From an uncultured Acetatifactor sp. (GTDB taxonomy: Bacteria > Bacillota > Clostridia > Lachnospirales > Lachnospiraceae), in assembly GCA_910579755.1 (NCBI GenBank), contig CAJTVB010000032.1:1342-21751 (forward strand): 20,410 nucleotides of DNA. Reading direction: 5' to 3'. Below the pieces are notes generated by a model. It ran no database searches, had not been told where the DNA came from, and was given only the letters and a program-made list of their open reading frames with translations. Made by a program: the position numbers and the translations under genes. Of the stretch, positions 14,827-20,410 are shown piece after piece. Numbering within the stretch: the stretch's first letter is position 1; each line of letters begins with the position of its first letter.

Positions 14827-15504
14827 TCACAGGGCCTGCGCCTCTCCCGAGGCGCTTAAATAGACTACCTTCAGTATGCCCTCCAGACGGGTCAGCCATC
14901 GAATGGCGCTGTCGGGGATCTCCTGGTCGCATTCCAGCACCATAACGGCATGGCCGCCTCTTTCCGAGCGGTGAAGCTGCATGGTGGCAATATTGATAGC
15001 CCGGTGTCCCAGCATGGAGGTGACGTCGGTCATACAGCCGGGCTGGTCCAGGTTATGGACGATCAGGGTAGGGCTGTCTCCGGAGAAGCTTACGGGCATC
15101 CCGTCGATCTCCGTTACCCGTATGGCGCCGCCTCCGATGGAAGCCGCTGTAATTGTGGTTTCACGGCCCTGGATACCGGTGAGAGCAAGCTTTACGGAAT
15201 TGGGATGCACATCCCCCAGATCCGTGCCGGCCAGCTGATATTCCATGCCCCTTTCCCGGGCCCAGCGGAAGCTTTGGGCAATGCGGGGATCGTCCACCGC
15301 AAAGCCTAACAGACCGGCGATCAGAGCAAGATCCGTACCATGTCCTTTACCTGTGGATAAAAAGGAGCCGTGGAAAAACACCTTAGCGTTCTTTACAGGT
15401 TCCCCCAGCAGCCTTGCGGCGATATTTCCTATTTTAACGGCTCCGGCTGTATGAGAGCTGGATGGTCCTACCATCACGGGCCCGATAATGTCGAATGAAT
15501 TCAT
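14827..15504 (-). CDS. sdaAB: L-serine ammonia-lyase, iron-sulfur dependent, beta subunit
   Basis: The 225-residue partner of SdaAA opens with the family signature FDIIGPVMVGPSSSHTAGAVKIG and FHGSFLSTGKGHGTDLALIAGLLG. A C-terminal ACT-type domain (about 150-222) begins PTLIVHNLDQPGCMTDVTSMLG and suggests regulation by an amino acid, often serine itself. The ATG at 15504 follows AAGGAGAC. An upstream in-frame ATG at 15531 has no good ribosome site. The 74-base gap to sdaAA is AT-rich with a repeated ATATTCACA-like string. Confidence 0.94.
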   Translation of the reverse strand: MNSFDIIGPVMVGPSSSHTAGAVKIGNIAARLLGEPVKNAKVFFHGSFLSTGKGHGTDLALIAGLLGFAVDDPRIAQSFRWARERGMEYQLAGTDLGDVHPNSVKLALTGIQGRETTITAASIGGGAIRVTEIDGMPVSFSGDSPTLIVHNLDQPGCMTDVTSMLGHRAINIATMQLHRSERGGHAVMVLECDQEIPDSAIRWLTRLEGILKVVYLSASGEAQAL

Positions 15505-15552
15505 ATAGTCTCCTTGACAGCCGGCAGTCATTGTGCCGGCCTGGCGCGTAAC

Positions 15553-15581
15553 ATATTGTCTTTAAGGAAGCGCTGATTGAA
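15553..15581 (-). promoter_or_regulatory. Weak candidate promoter for sdaAB
   Basis: On the minus strand TTCAAT (15581-15576), 17 bases and CAATAT (15558-15553) lie about 50 bases before the sdaAB start. Neither box is close to consensus. A hairpin CATCCG-TCGG-CGGATG (15590-15605) lies just upstream. I see no riboswitch I can name. Confidence 0.3.
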
Positions 15582-15702
15582 TGTGTCCTCATCCGTCGGC
15601 GGATGCACACAGACCCGCGATGCAGGTCCGGTGCAGGAAACACCTTAATGGATATCTCTTTAAATATATAGCATGCAAGCAAAGATTACAAGGAAAAATC
15701 CA

Positions 15703-15846
15703 GTTACTTTTCACGGGTAGGGGACGCGAGGCGTTTTCGTGCGTATTTTGCACGCAAAACCCGAGAATACCTGCGCCAAAATGAGCGAATTTGGCTCATT
15801 TTGTGTGCATCATGTTGCTTTGAACGGCGAAGCCGTGAAAAGTAAC
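15703..15846. repeat. 144-bp nested palindromic element (MITE- or REP-like)
   Basis: Perfect 14-bp outer arms GTTACTTTTCACGG (15703-15716) and CCGTGAAAAGTAAC (15833-15846) enclose internal hairpins: CGTGC/GCACG (15738-15742/15750-15754), CAAAATGAGC/GCTCATTTTG (15777-15786/15794-15803) and ACGGC-GAA-GCCGT near the right arm. No gene is supported inside. The layout is that of a small non-autonomous mobile or extragenic palindromic repeat. The copy number elsewhere in the genome is unknown. Confidence 0.65.
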
Positions 15847-15864
15847 AAAATCTACGGCAGGGGC

Positions 15865-15893
15865 TGTACATTTTTTAAATTCGGTGCTATAAT
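15865..15893 (+). promoter_or_regulatory. Promoter upstream of the anchored hypothetical gene
   Basis: TGTACA (15865-15870), 17 bases and a perfect TATAAT (15888-15893) with an extended TGC before it. It would start a leader of about 80 bases holding two hairpins: CAGGAAGAGC/GCTGTTCCTG (15903-15926) and CCCGCC-GAA-GGCGGG (15946-15960). Confidence 0.7.
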
Positions 15894-15945
15894 CATCTGC
15901 GGCAGGAAGAGCGCAAGCTGTTCCTGTTAAATACTGAAATCAATA

Positions 15946-15970
15946 CCCGCCGAAGGCGGGCCTGGAGGTA
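15946..15970 (+). promoter_or_regulatory. GC-rich hairpin abutting a Shine-Dalgarno sequence
   Basis: CCCGCC, loop GAA and GGCGGG end three bases before GGAGG (15964-15968). From 15956 to 15970 it matches 14 of 15 bases of the etfA hairpin/ribosome-site module at 7656-7670. Probable effects are on translation initiation or transcript stability. Confidence 0.55.
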
Positions 15971-15978
15971 AGGTTATT

Positions 15979-16566
15979 ATGAATCAAAAGAAATTTTTGA
16001 AACCTGTTATTATTGTCGTGGCCGTTGTGGTCATCGGAGCGTTATCCATGTTGGTCAATGCGCTGAATCAGGATAAACCGCCCAAGCTGAGCCTAAACGG
16101 TACGGAGCTGGATCTGGCCAGCCTGAAGCTGAAGGATCTGAATGCTGCCGGCTTTAACATGAAAAACAATCACAACAAGCTGGAGGGAGAAACCTTTTAT
16201 GAGATGCGCGCCTATTATTGGGGAGAGAACTTCGATATCTCCATGGGCGGAATTTCTCTTTTAAATCGTCGCAGTTCATCTGTGGAATACGCTGACTGTG
16301 AGATCTTTGAGATCTCTGCAAAATCCAGGGACAACGACGGAAATCCTACCGGGCTACAGGTTACATACAACGGCGAGGAGGTTTTCGGAAAGACGAAAGC
16401 AGAACTGACTGCGCTTTTCGGAGAACCCAGCAAGGAGCTTACATCGGACAAGATCGTTTACTATACCAAGAGAAATCAGTATTCTACATATTTTTACTTC
16501 GACAGCAAGACGGAAGAGTGTTATCTGGTAGAGATACACCGCAGGGAAAAGGGACTGGTCAGATAA
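15979..16566 (+). CDS. Membrane-anchored protein of unknown function
   Basis: I do not recognise this 195-residue protein. It has a short basic N-terminus (NQKKFLKP) and one hydrophobic segment at about residues 8-28, so it is probably anchored in the membrane with the rest outside. There is no lipobox cysteine. The extracellular part seems to have two similar-sized halves: residues about 38-115, containing LKLKDLNAAGF, and 120-190, containing VFGKTKAELTALFGEPS followed by Tyr-rich strands (YYTKRNQYSTYFYFD). The second half recalls the small beta-rich folds of SmpA/BLIP-like or DUF4309-like domains, but this is a loose impression. It has its own promoter and terminator, so it is a single-gene unit. 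The ATG follows GGAGG at 10 bases. Confidence 0.8.
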   Translation: MNQKKFLKPVIIVVAVVVIGALSMLVNALNQDKPPKLSLNGTELDLASLKLKDLNAAGFNMKNNHNKLEGETFYEMRAYYWGENFDISMGGISLLNRRSSSVEYADCEIFEISAKSRDNDGNPTGLQVTYNGEEVFGKTKAELTALFGEPSKELTSDKIVYYTKRNQYSTYFYFDSKTEECYLVEIHRREKGLVR

Positions 16567-16584
16567 ATCGATGAAGCTTTATGC

Positions 16585-16628
16585 AGGCGGCATTACTCAT
16601 TATGTATGGGTAATGCCGCCTTTTTCTT
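16585..16628 (+). terminator. Terminator of the anchored hypothetical gene
   Basis: AGGCGGCATTAC (16585-16596) pairs perfectly with GTAATGCCGCCT (16610-16621), followed by a T-rich run. It is a classical factor-independent terminator 18 bases after the stop. Confidence 0.93.
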
Positions 16629-16639
16629 ATAAAAGACCA

Positions 16640-16668
16640 TTGCATGGGCAGGGCAGATGGTGTACAAT
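16640..16668 (+). promoter_or_regulatory. Promoter of the ParB-like/BMP fusion gene
   Basis: TTGCAT (16640-16645), 17 bases and TACAAT (16663-16668) lie just after the terminator. They would give a leader of about 115 bases, purine-rich with several GGAGG-like strings and a small hairpin CCGC-TTG-GCGG (16752-16762). Confidence 0.6.
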
Positions 16669-16791
16669 GAGGAACGTGAAAAAGTGAAAATAGTTTGTTG
16701 AAGAAAACGCAGTTTCCGGAGGCAGGCGGATCGGTATAAGGGAGGACGGTGCCGCTTGGCGGGAGGGAACAGACAGGAGGGTTGGTTCGAT

Positions 16792-18702
16792 ATGTCAAGA
16801 GCAGATTATACAAAAGCATATAAAATGGGAAAAAAGGATTATCAGGCGAGAATGCTTCGGGGGGAGAGGCCGACGCTGGCGGTTTTGGATGACATTATGC
16901 CGCCTTTGGGCTGCTATTATGAGGTGCCTCTGGGTCTGGTGCAGATTCCTACGGACCAGATTGTGGGAACAAAAACAGACGGAAGAAGCAATTCCTTTGC
17001 AGGGAATTTTATGCCCATATTACAGGAAAATTCAGAATTTGCCGCAAAATGGTCCTCTTTGAGCACCAGCCATGTGGAGGAGGGAATTCAGGATCCCATT
17101 AAGGCATACGAGTACATGAATAAGTTCTATGTGCTGGAGGGGAATAAGCGGGTCAGCGTCATGAAATTTTTTGAGGCCGTATCCATTCCGGGAGATGTGA
17201 TCCGTATTGTGCCCAAGCGCACGGAGGAAAAAGAAAATAAGATTTATTATGAGTTTATGGACTTTTATCAGTATGCACCCATCAACTACATCTGGTTTTC
17301 CCAGGAGGGAAGCTTTGCAAAGCTGCAGGAGGCTGTGGGGAAGAAGCCGGGAGAGACGTGGACGGACGAGGAGCTGCTGAACTTCAGTGCCATATACACG
17401 ACATTTTCCTTGGTATATAAGTCCAGAGGCGGCAGTAAATATCGGATTACGCCGGGAGATGCGTTCCTCTCATTTATTACCATATACGGGTACAAGACCA
17501 TTGAAAAGATGACCACCAACGAATTGAAGGAACAGCTTACCAAGAGCTGGAAGGAGTATGCCCTGCTTCAGGAGGAACAGGATATTGATTTGAAGATGGA
17601 GCCCAGCCAGGAGAAAAAGCCGTTGCTGAGCCGGCTGCTTCCCGTGAGCTCTCCCAAGATAAAGGCGGCGTTTATCTACGAAAAGACACCCGGCACGTCA
17701 GCCTGGACCTATGCCCATGAGCTGGGCAGGCTTTACCTGGAACAGACTTTCCCGGAGGAGCTGAGCACGGTGCGCTATGAAAACGGAACCCAGGAGAACG
17801 CGGATGAGCTGATCGCAGATGCCATCAGTCAGGGCTGCGGACTGATCTTTACCACAACGCCCTCCTTCGTTCAGGCCAGCCTAAAGGCAGCTATTGCCAA
17901 TCCCGAGGTCAGGATCCTCAACTGTTCCTTAAATACATCTCATCGATATATCCGCACATACTATTCGCGGATGCATGAGGCAAAATTCCTGATGGGAGCT
18001 ATCGCGGGGGCCATGGCAGAGAACAATAATCTGATGTATATTGCGGATTATCCTATTTATGGCTCCATAGCCAATATCAATGCTTTTGCCCTGGGGGCAA
18101 AGATGATCAATCCCCGGGCCCGAGTTTATCTGGAGTGGTCTACCAGAAAGGATGTGGACATTGATGAGCGGATCAGAGTTACGGAAGCCTCTTGTATCTC
18201 CGGGAGGGATATGGTGATTCCCGAGGAGGGATCCAGATTTTTCGGTATTTATCATATGGACGGCGAGCATCCAAGAAACCTGGCCATGCCGCTGTATCAT
18301 TGGGGAAAGTTTTATGAACAGCTGATTCGCACGATCATGGACGGAACCTGGAAGCATGATGAAAAGACTTCTTCCGAAAAGGCCATCAACTACTGGTGGG
18401 GAATTTCGGCGGGAGTCATCGATGTGATCTGTTCTCAGCACCTGCCGATAGGCACAAAACGCCTGGTAGAGCTGCTGAAGGCTACCATCAGCGAGGATCA
18501 GTTTAACCCCTTCTCCGGTGTGCTTTATTCCCAGACGGGTGTGGTGGTAGATGATCCGGAGAGAAGTCTTATGCCGGAAGAGATCATGGAAATGGACTGG
18601 CTGGCGGAAAACGTGGTCGGCACCATTCCCAAAAAGGAAGAATTGAAGGACCAGGCGGCGCCGGTGGTCAAACAGCAGGGAGTAGTGAAAAAGGAAGGTT
18701 AA
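16792..18702 (+). CDS. ParB-like domain fused to a BMP-family (nucleoside-binding type) domain, no signal peptide
   Basis: The 636-residue protein has two recognisable parts. Residues about 45-143 look like a ParB/sulfiredoxin-type domain: VPLGLVQIPTDQIVGTKT, then GIQDPIKAYEYMNKFYVLEGNKRVSVMKFF, with GNKRVS in the place of the ParB GNHR box. After a linker region (150-285), residues about 289-600 resemble the BMP (basic membrane protein/PnrA) substrate-binding fold of nucleoside ABC importers: KIKAAFIYEKTPGTSAWTYAH, ADAISQGCGLIFTTTPSF, AKFLMGAIAGAMAE, IADYPIYGSIANINAFALGA. Unlike transporter proteins it has no signal peptide or lipobox, so it is predicted to be cytoplasmic. The ATG at 16792 follows AGGAGG (16775-16780); an in-frame TTG at 16756 precedes that site and is rejected. 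No permease or ATPase genes adjoin. A metallophosphoesterase gene starts seven bases after its stop. The role may be an intracellular ligand sensor; this is inference. Confidence 0.85.
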   Translation: MSRADYTKAYKMGKKDYQARMLRGERPTLAVLDDIMPPLGCYYEVPLGLVQIPTDQIVGTKTDGRSNSFAGNFMPILQENSEFAAKWSSLSTSHVEEGIQDPIKAYEYMNKFYVLEGNKRVSVMKFFEAVSIPGDVIRIVPKRTEEKENKIYYEFMDFYQYAPINYIWFSQEGSFAKLQEAVGKKPGETWTDEELLNFSAIYTTFSLVYKSRGGSKYRITPGDAFLSFITIYGYKTIEKMTTNELKEQLTKSWKEYALLQEEQDIDLKMEPSQEKKPLLSRLLPVSSPKIKAAFIYEKTPGTSAWTYAHELGRLYLEQTFPEELSTVRYENGTQENADELIADAISQGCGLIFTTTPSFVQASLKAAIANPEVRILNCSLNTSHRYIRTYYSRMHEAKFLMGAIAGAMAENNNLMYIADYPIYGSIANINAFALGAKMINPRARVYLEWSTRKDVDIDERIRVTEASCISGRDMVIPEEGSRFFGIYHMDGEHPRNLAMPLYHWGKFYEQLIRTIMDGTWKHDEKTSSEKAINYWWGISAGVIDVICSQHLPIGTKRLVELLKATISEDQFNPFSGVLYSQTGVVVDDPERSLMPEEIMEMDWLAENVVGTIPKKEELKDQAAPVVKQQGVVKKEG

Positions 18703-18709
18703 TTTACGC

Positions 18710-19330
18710 ATGAAGATACTGGCCATCGGAGATCAGGAGTCTAAATTATTGTGGGATTTTTTTGACAAGAGTATGCTGGAGGGAATTGATCTGATCATTT
18801 CCTGCGGGGACCTGGATCCCCGTTACCTTTCTTTTCTGGTGACTTTGTCTTCGGTGCCGGTATTGTATGTACACGGAAATCATGACGGCAAATATGAACA
18901 GATACCGCCGGAGGGCTGTGTGTGTATTGATGACAGGGTCTATGTTCATGAAGGCGTTCGGATCCTGGGGCTGGGAGGCTCCATGCGGTACAAGCCGGGT
19001 CCCCATCAATACACGGAGAGAGAGATGAAGCAGCGTGTCAGAAAACTGTGGTTTCGCCTGTTTCGAAGCGGAGGCTTTGATATTCTGGTAACCCATTCGC
19101 CCGCTTATCAGCTAAACGACGGCCGGGATCTTCCCCATCAGGGCTTTCAGGTATTCCGTGAGCTGATTGAGACCTACCGCCCGAAATTTTTCCTTCACGG
19201 GCATGTGCATATGACTTATGGCAGACAGCATAAGCGATATGACAAATATCTGGATACCCATATCTTGAACGTTTACGAAAAATGTACTTTTGAATTTGAG
19301 GACGACGATCCCCAGTCGCATTTATATTAG
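18710..19330 (+). CDS. Calcineurin-like metallophosphoesterase
   Basis: The 206-residue cytoplasmic protein has the metal-dependent phosphoesterase fold. Visible motifs are Asp8 in IGDQES, GDLD (33-36), GNHD (56-59), THSP with His129, and GHVH (164-167). In most relatives the first motif is D-x-H; here it is D-Q-E (Asp8, Glu10), so one metal ligand differs. The substrate is not predictable; members of the fold hydrolyse proteins, nucleotides, cyclic nucleotides or phosphodiesters. It starts seven bases after the ParB-like/BMP gene, with AAGGAAGG inside that gene's last codons serving as ribosome site, so the two are almost certainly one operon and may act in one pathway. Confidence 0.9.
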   Translation: MKILAIGDQESKLLWDFFDKSMLEGIDLIISCGDLDPRYLSFLVTLSSVPVLYVHGNHDGKYEQIPPEGCVCIDDRVYVHEGVRILGLGGSMRYKPGPHQYTEREMKQRVRKLWFRLFRSGGFDILVTHSPAYQLNDGRDLPHQGFQVFRELIETYRPKFFLHGHVHMTYGRQHKRYDKYLDTHILNVYEKCTFEFEDDDPQSHLY

Positions 19331-19406
19331 TTCTCATTACAGGGAGTGCATGGCTGAACAATTACCGCATATACTTTAGAGAAAACGTGCGGATGGGGAT
19401 GCCGGT

Positions 19407-20105
19407 ATGAAAAAGATGCTGACGGCAATCCTGCTATTCGATTTGATAGCAGGGTTGCTTTTTTTAGGGATGCAGGAAATGAGAAGGTACAGATCGGTGG
19501 AGGCGGGAAGCAGCAGGGCTGCCATTATAGGGGAGGACCGGGTGGAAGACATTAAGAAGATTGCTATTACCTTTGACGACGGCCCGCATCCATCCTATAC
19601 GGAGCAGCTTCTTGACGGGCTGAAGGAGAGAGGCGTCCATGCCACCTTCTTTGTGACGGGGGAGCATGCACAGCTGCACCCTGATATTATCAGACGGATG
19701 CAGGCCGAGGGCCATATAATCGGTAATCATACATACAGTCACATCCAACTGACTGAAAACAATCGGGAGAAGTTTAAGGAAGAACTGATCAAAACCAATG
19801 AAATCCTGAAGGAGATCACCGGGGAGGAAGTACAGTATGTGCGGCCTCCCTATGGATCGTGGGACAAAAGCTTTGAGAAGGAGCTGAATATGTTTCCGGT
19901 GCTCTGGACAGTGGATCCTCTGGACTGGTGTTCAAAAAACGTAAACTGTATCACGGAAAAGATTGTCAGCAAGACAGGGGAAAATGATATTATTTTGATG
20001 CATGATTACTATGATACGTCGGTGACGGCGGCGCTGAAGGCAATAGACGAACTGCTGGAGGAGGGGTATACTTTTGTGACGGTGGAGGAGATTTTGTTTG
20101 ATTAA
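19407..20105 (+). CDS. Membrane-anchored polysaccharide deacetylase (NodB family)
   Basis: The 232-residue protein has an N-terminal hydrophobic segment (residues 4-21), so it is anchored or secreted. It is followed directly by a carbohydrate esterase 4 domain. Motif 1 is TFDDGP (55-60), with the catalytic base and a metal Asp at 57-58; motif 2 is HTYSH (108-112), giving two metal histidines; motif 3 is RPPYG (146-150); and LMHD near 200-204 supplies the late catalytic histidine. It is expected to remove N-acetyl groups from peptidoglycan or another extracellular glycan, as PdaA-type enzymes do; the substrate is not certain. The ribosome site is weak (GGATGGGGATG). It lies 76 bases after the phosphoesterase and may share its transcript. 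Confidence 0.92.
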   Translation: MKKMLTAILLFDLIAGLLFLGMQEMRRYRSVEAGSSRAAIIGEDRVEDIKKIAITFDDGPHPSYTEQLLDGLKERGVHATFFVTGEHAQLHPDIIRRMQAEGHIIGNHTYSHIQLTENNREKFKEELIKTNEILKEITGEEVQYVRPPYGSWDKSFEKELNMFPVLWTVDPLDWCSKNVNCITEKIVSKTGENDIILMHDYYDTSVTAALKAIDELLEEGYTFVTVEEILFD

Positions 20106-20150
20106 TTCAGGTCATAATTCCTCTGTGATGGTGCAGGTGATTTTGTTTGA
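20081..20150 (+). repeat. Imperfect direct duplication of the deacetylase gene's 3' end
   Basis: GGTGGAGGAG plus ATTTTGTTTGA (20081-20101) recurs as GGTGCAGGTG plus ATTTTGTTTGA (20130-20150), matching 19 of 21 bases 49 bases apart. The second copy lies after the stop codon and supplies most of the -35 box of the following promoter. Confidence 0.7.
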
Positions 20151-20175
20151 CTGGGGAGGCCAACTTGCTTATAAT
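20147..20175 (+). promoter_or_regulatory. Near-consensus promoter for the last gene
   Basis: TTGACT (20147-20152), exactly 17 bases and TATAAT (20170-20175) form the best sigma-A-type promoter in the window. The predicted leader to the next ATG is about 175 bases. Confidence 0.8.
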
Positions 20176-20182
20176 ATAGCCG

Positions 20183-20230
20183 ATCAGAAGCTGCTCTTTA
20201 ACTTCTGATAAAAGCCGCGTACTTTGCGGC
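20183..20230 (+). promoter_or_regulatory. Two hairpins in the leader of the last gene
   Basis: ATCAGAAG (20183-20190) pairs with CTTCTGAT (20202-20209), and GCCGC (20214-20218) pairs with GCGGC (20226-20230). The first would form right at the 5' end of the transcript. The rest of the leader (20231-20345) is AT-rich, with a further TATAAT at 20306-20311 that lacks a good -35. No riboswitch class is recognised. Confidence 0.5.
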
Positions 20231-20358
20231 ACAAATGGATTATAGATTGTATATAAAGGTATAAATAGTTTTGAATAAATATGGAAAAATGAAGTGACTT
20301 TGGCATATAATCTGTATCATTGTAAATATCGAGGGAATAATATCAGGAGCAGGATAAA

Positions 20359-20410
20359 ATGAGCGAATATACGTTGAAGAAAAGTGAACAGGAAGAACTG
20401 GAGAAATTAG
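20359..20410 (+). CDS. Start of an unidentified gene, cut by the window end
   Basis: An ATG at 20359 follows AGGAGCAGG at good spacing and opens a frame of 17 complete codons reading MSEYTLKKSEQEELEKL. The charged, helix-prone start is not diagnostic. It is driven by the strong promoter at 20147 or by a closer, weaker one. Confidence 0.6.
   Translation, partial: MSEYTLKKSEQEELEKL

Noticed and set aside
15581..15930. Short frames within the nested palindromic region
   Set aside because: They cross hairpin arms, lack ribosome sites and show no protein-like composition.

Overview
The window looks like a chromosomal segment of a strictly anaerobic Gram-positive gut-type bacterium of the Clostridia, most likely a butyrate-forming Lachnospiraceae relative. 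The reasons are the gene order thl-crt-hbd-bcd-etfB-etfA, strong AGGAGG-type ribosome binding sites, an oxygen-sensitive two-subunit iron-sulfur serine dehydratase, and a Tn4451/Tn5397-type large serine recombinase with a TnpW-like partner. The assignment rests on gene content read by eye, not on a database search.

Layout. (1) 1-2262, minus strand: part of a mobile element. It holds the N-terminal 410 residues of a large serine recombinase (cut by the window start), a TnpW-like small gene overlapping it by ATGA, a structured leader with a candidate promoter, and about 500 bp of non-coding DNA packed with inverted repeats. (2) 2259-2484: the frameshifted 3' remnant of an unrecognised gene at the element/chromosome junction. 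(3) 2493-8794: the butyryl-CoA operon with its own promoter, hairpins in three intergenic gaps and a strong terminator. (4) 8837-12449: a housekeeping cluster of a YbaK-type deacylase, mtnA, a YkgJ-like cysteine-cluster protein and a membrane-anchored DD-carboxypeptidase. (5) 12485-13821: a promoter plus an overlapping XRE regulator/nucleotidyltransferase pair that resembles a toxin-antitoxin module. (6) 13883-15504, minus strand: sdaAB-sdaAA. (7) 15505-15978: a non-coding stretch with a 144-bp nested palindromic element and a promoter with a hairpin-rich leader. (8) 15979-16628: a membrane-anchored protein of unknown function with its terminator. (9) 16640-20105: a cytoplasmic ParB-like/BMP-domain fusion, a metallophosphoesterase and a polysaccharide deacetylase. 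(10) From 20147: a near-consensus promoter, a structured leader and the first codons of another gene.

How the genes work together. Thl condenses two acetyl-CoA, Hbd reduces, Crt dehydrates, and Bcd with EtfAB reduces crotonyl-CoA to butyryl-CoA; in clostridia the last step is coupled to ferredoxin reduction by electron bifurcation. The terminal gene (but or buk/ptb) is not in the window. SdaAB/SdaAA would supply pyruvate from serine. The carboxypeptidase and polysaccharide deacetylase act at the envelope. The least explained parts are the palindrome-dense element end, the ParB/BMP fusion with its phosphoesterase neighbour, and a hairpin-plus-Shine-Dalgarno module found at two unrelated genes.
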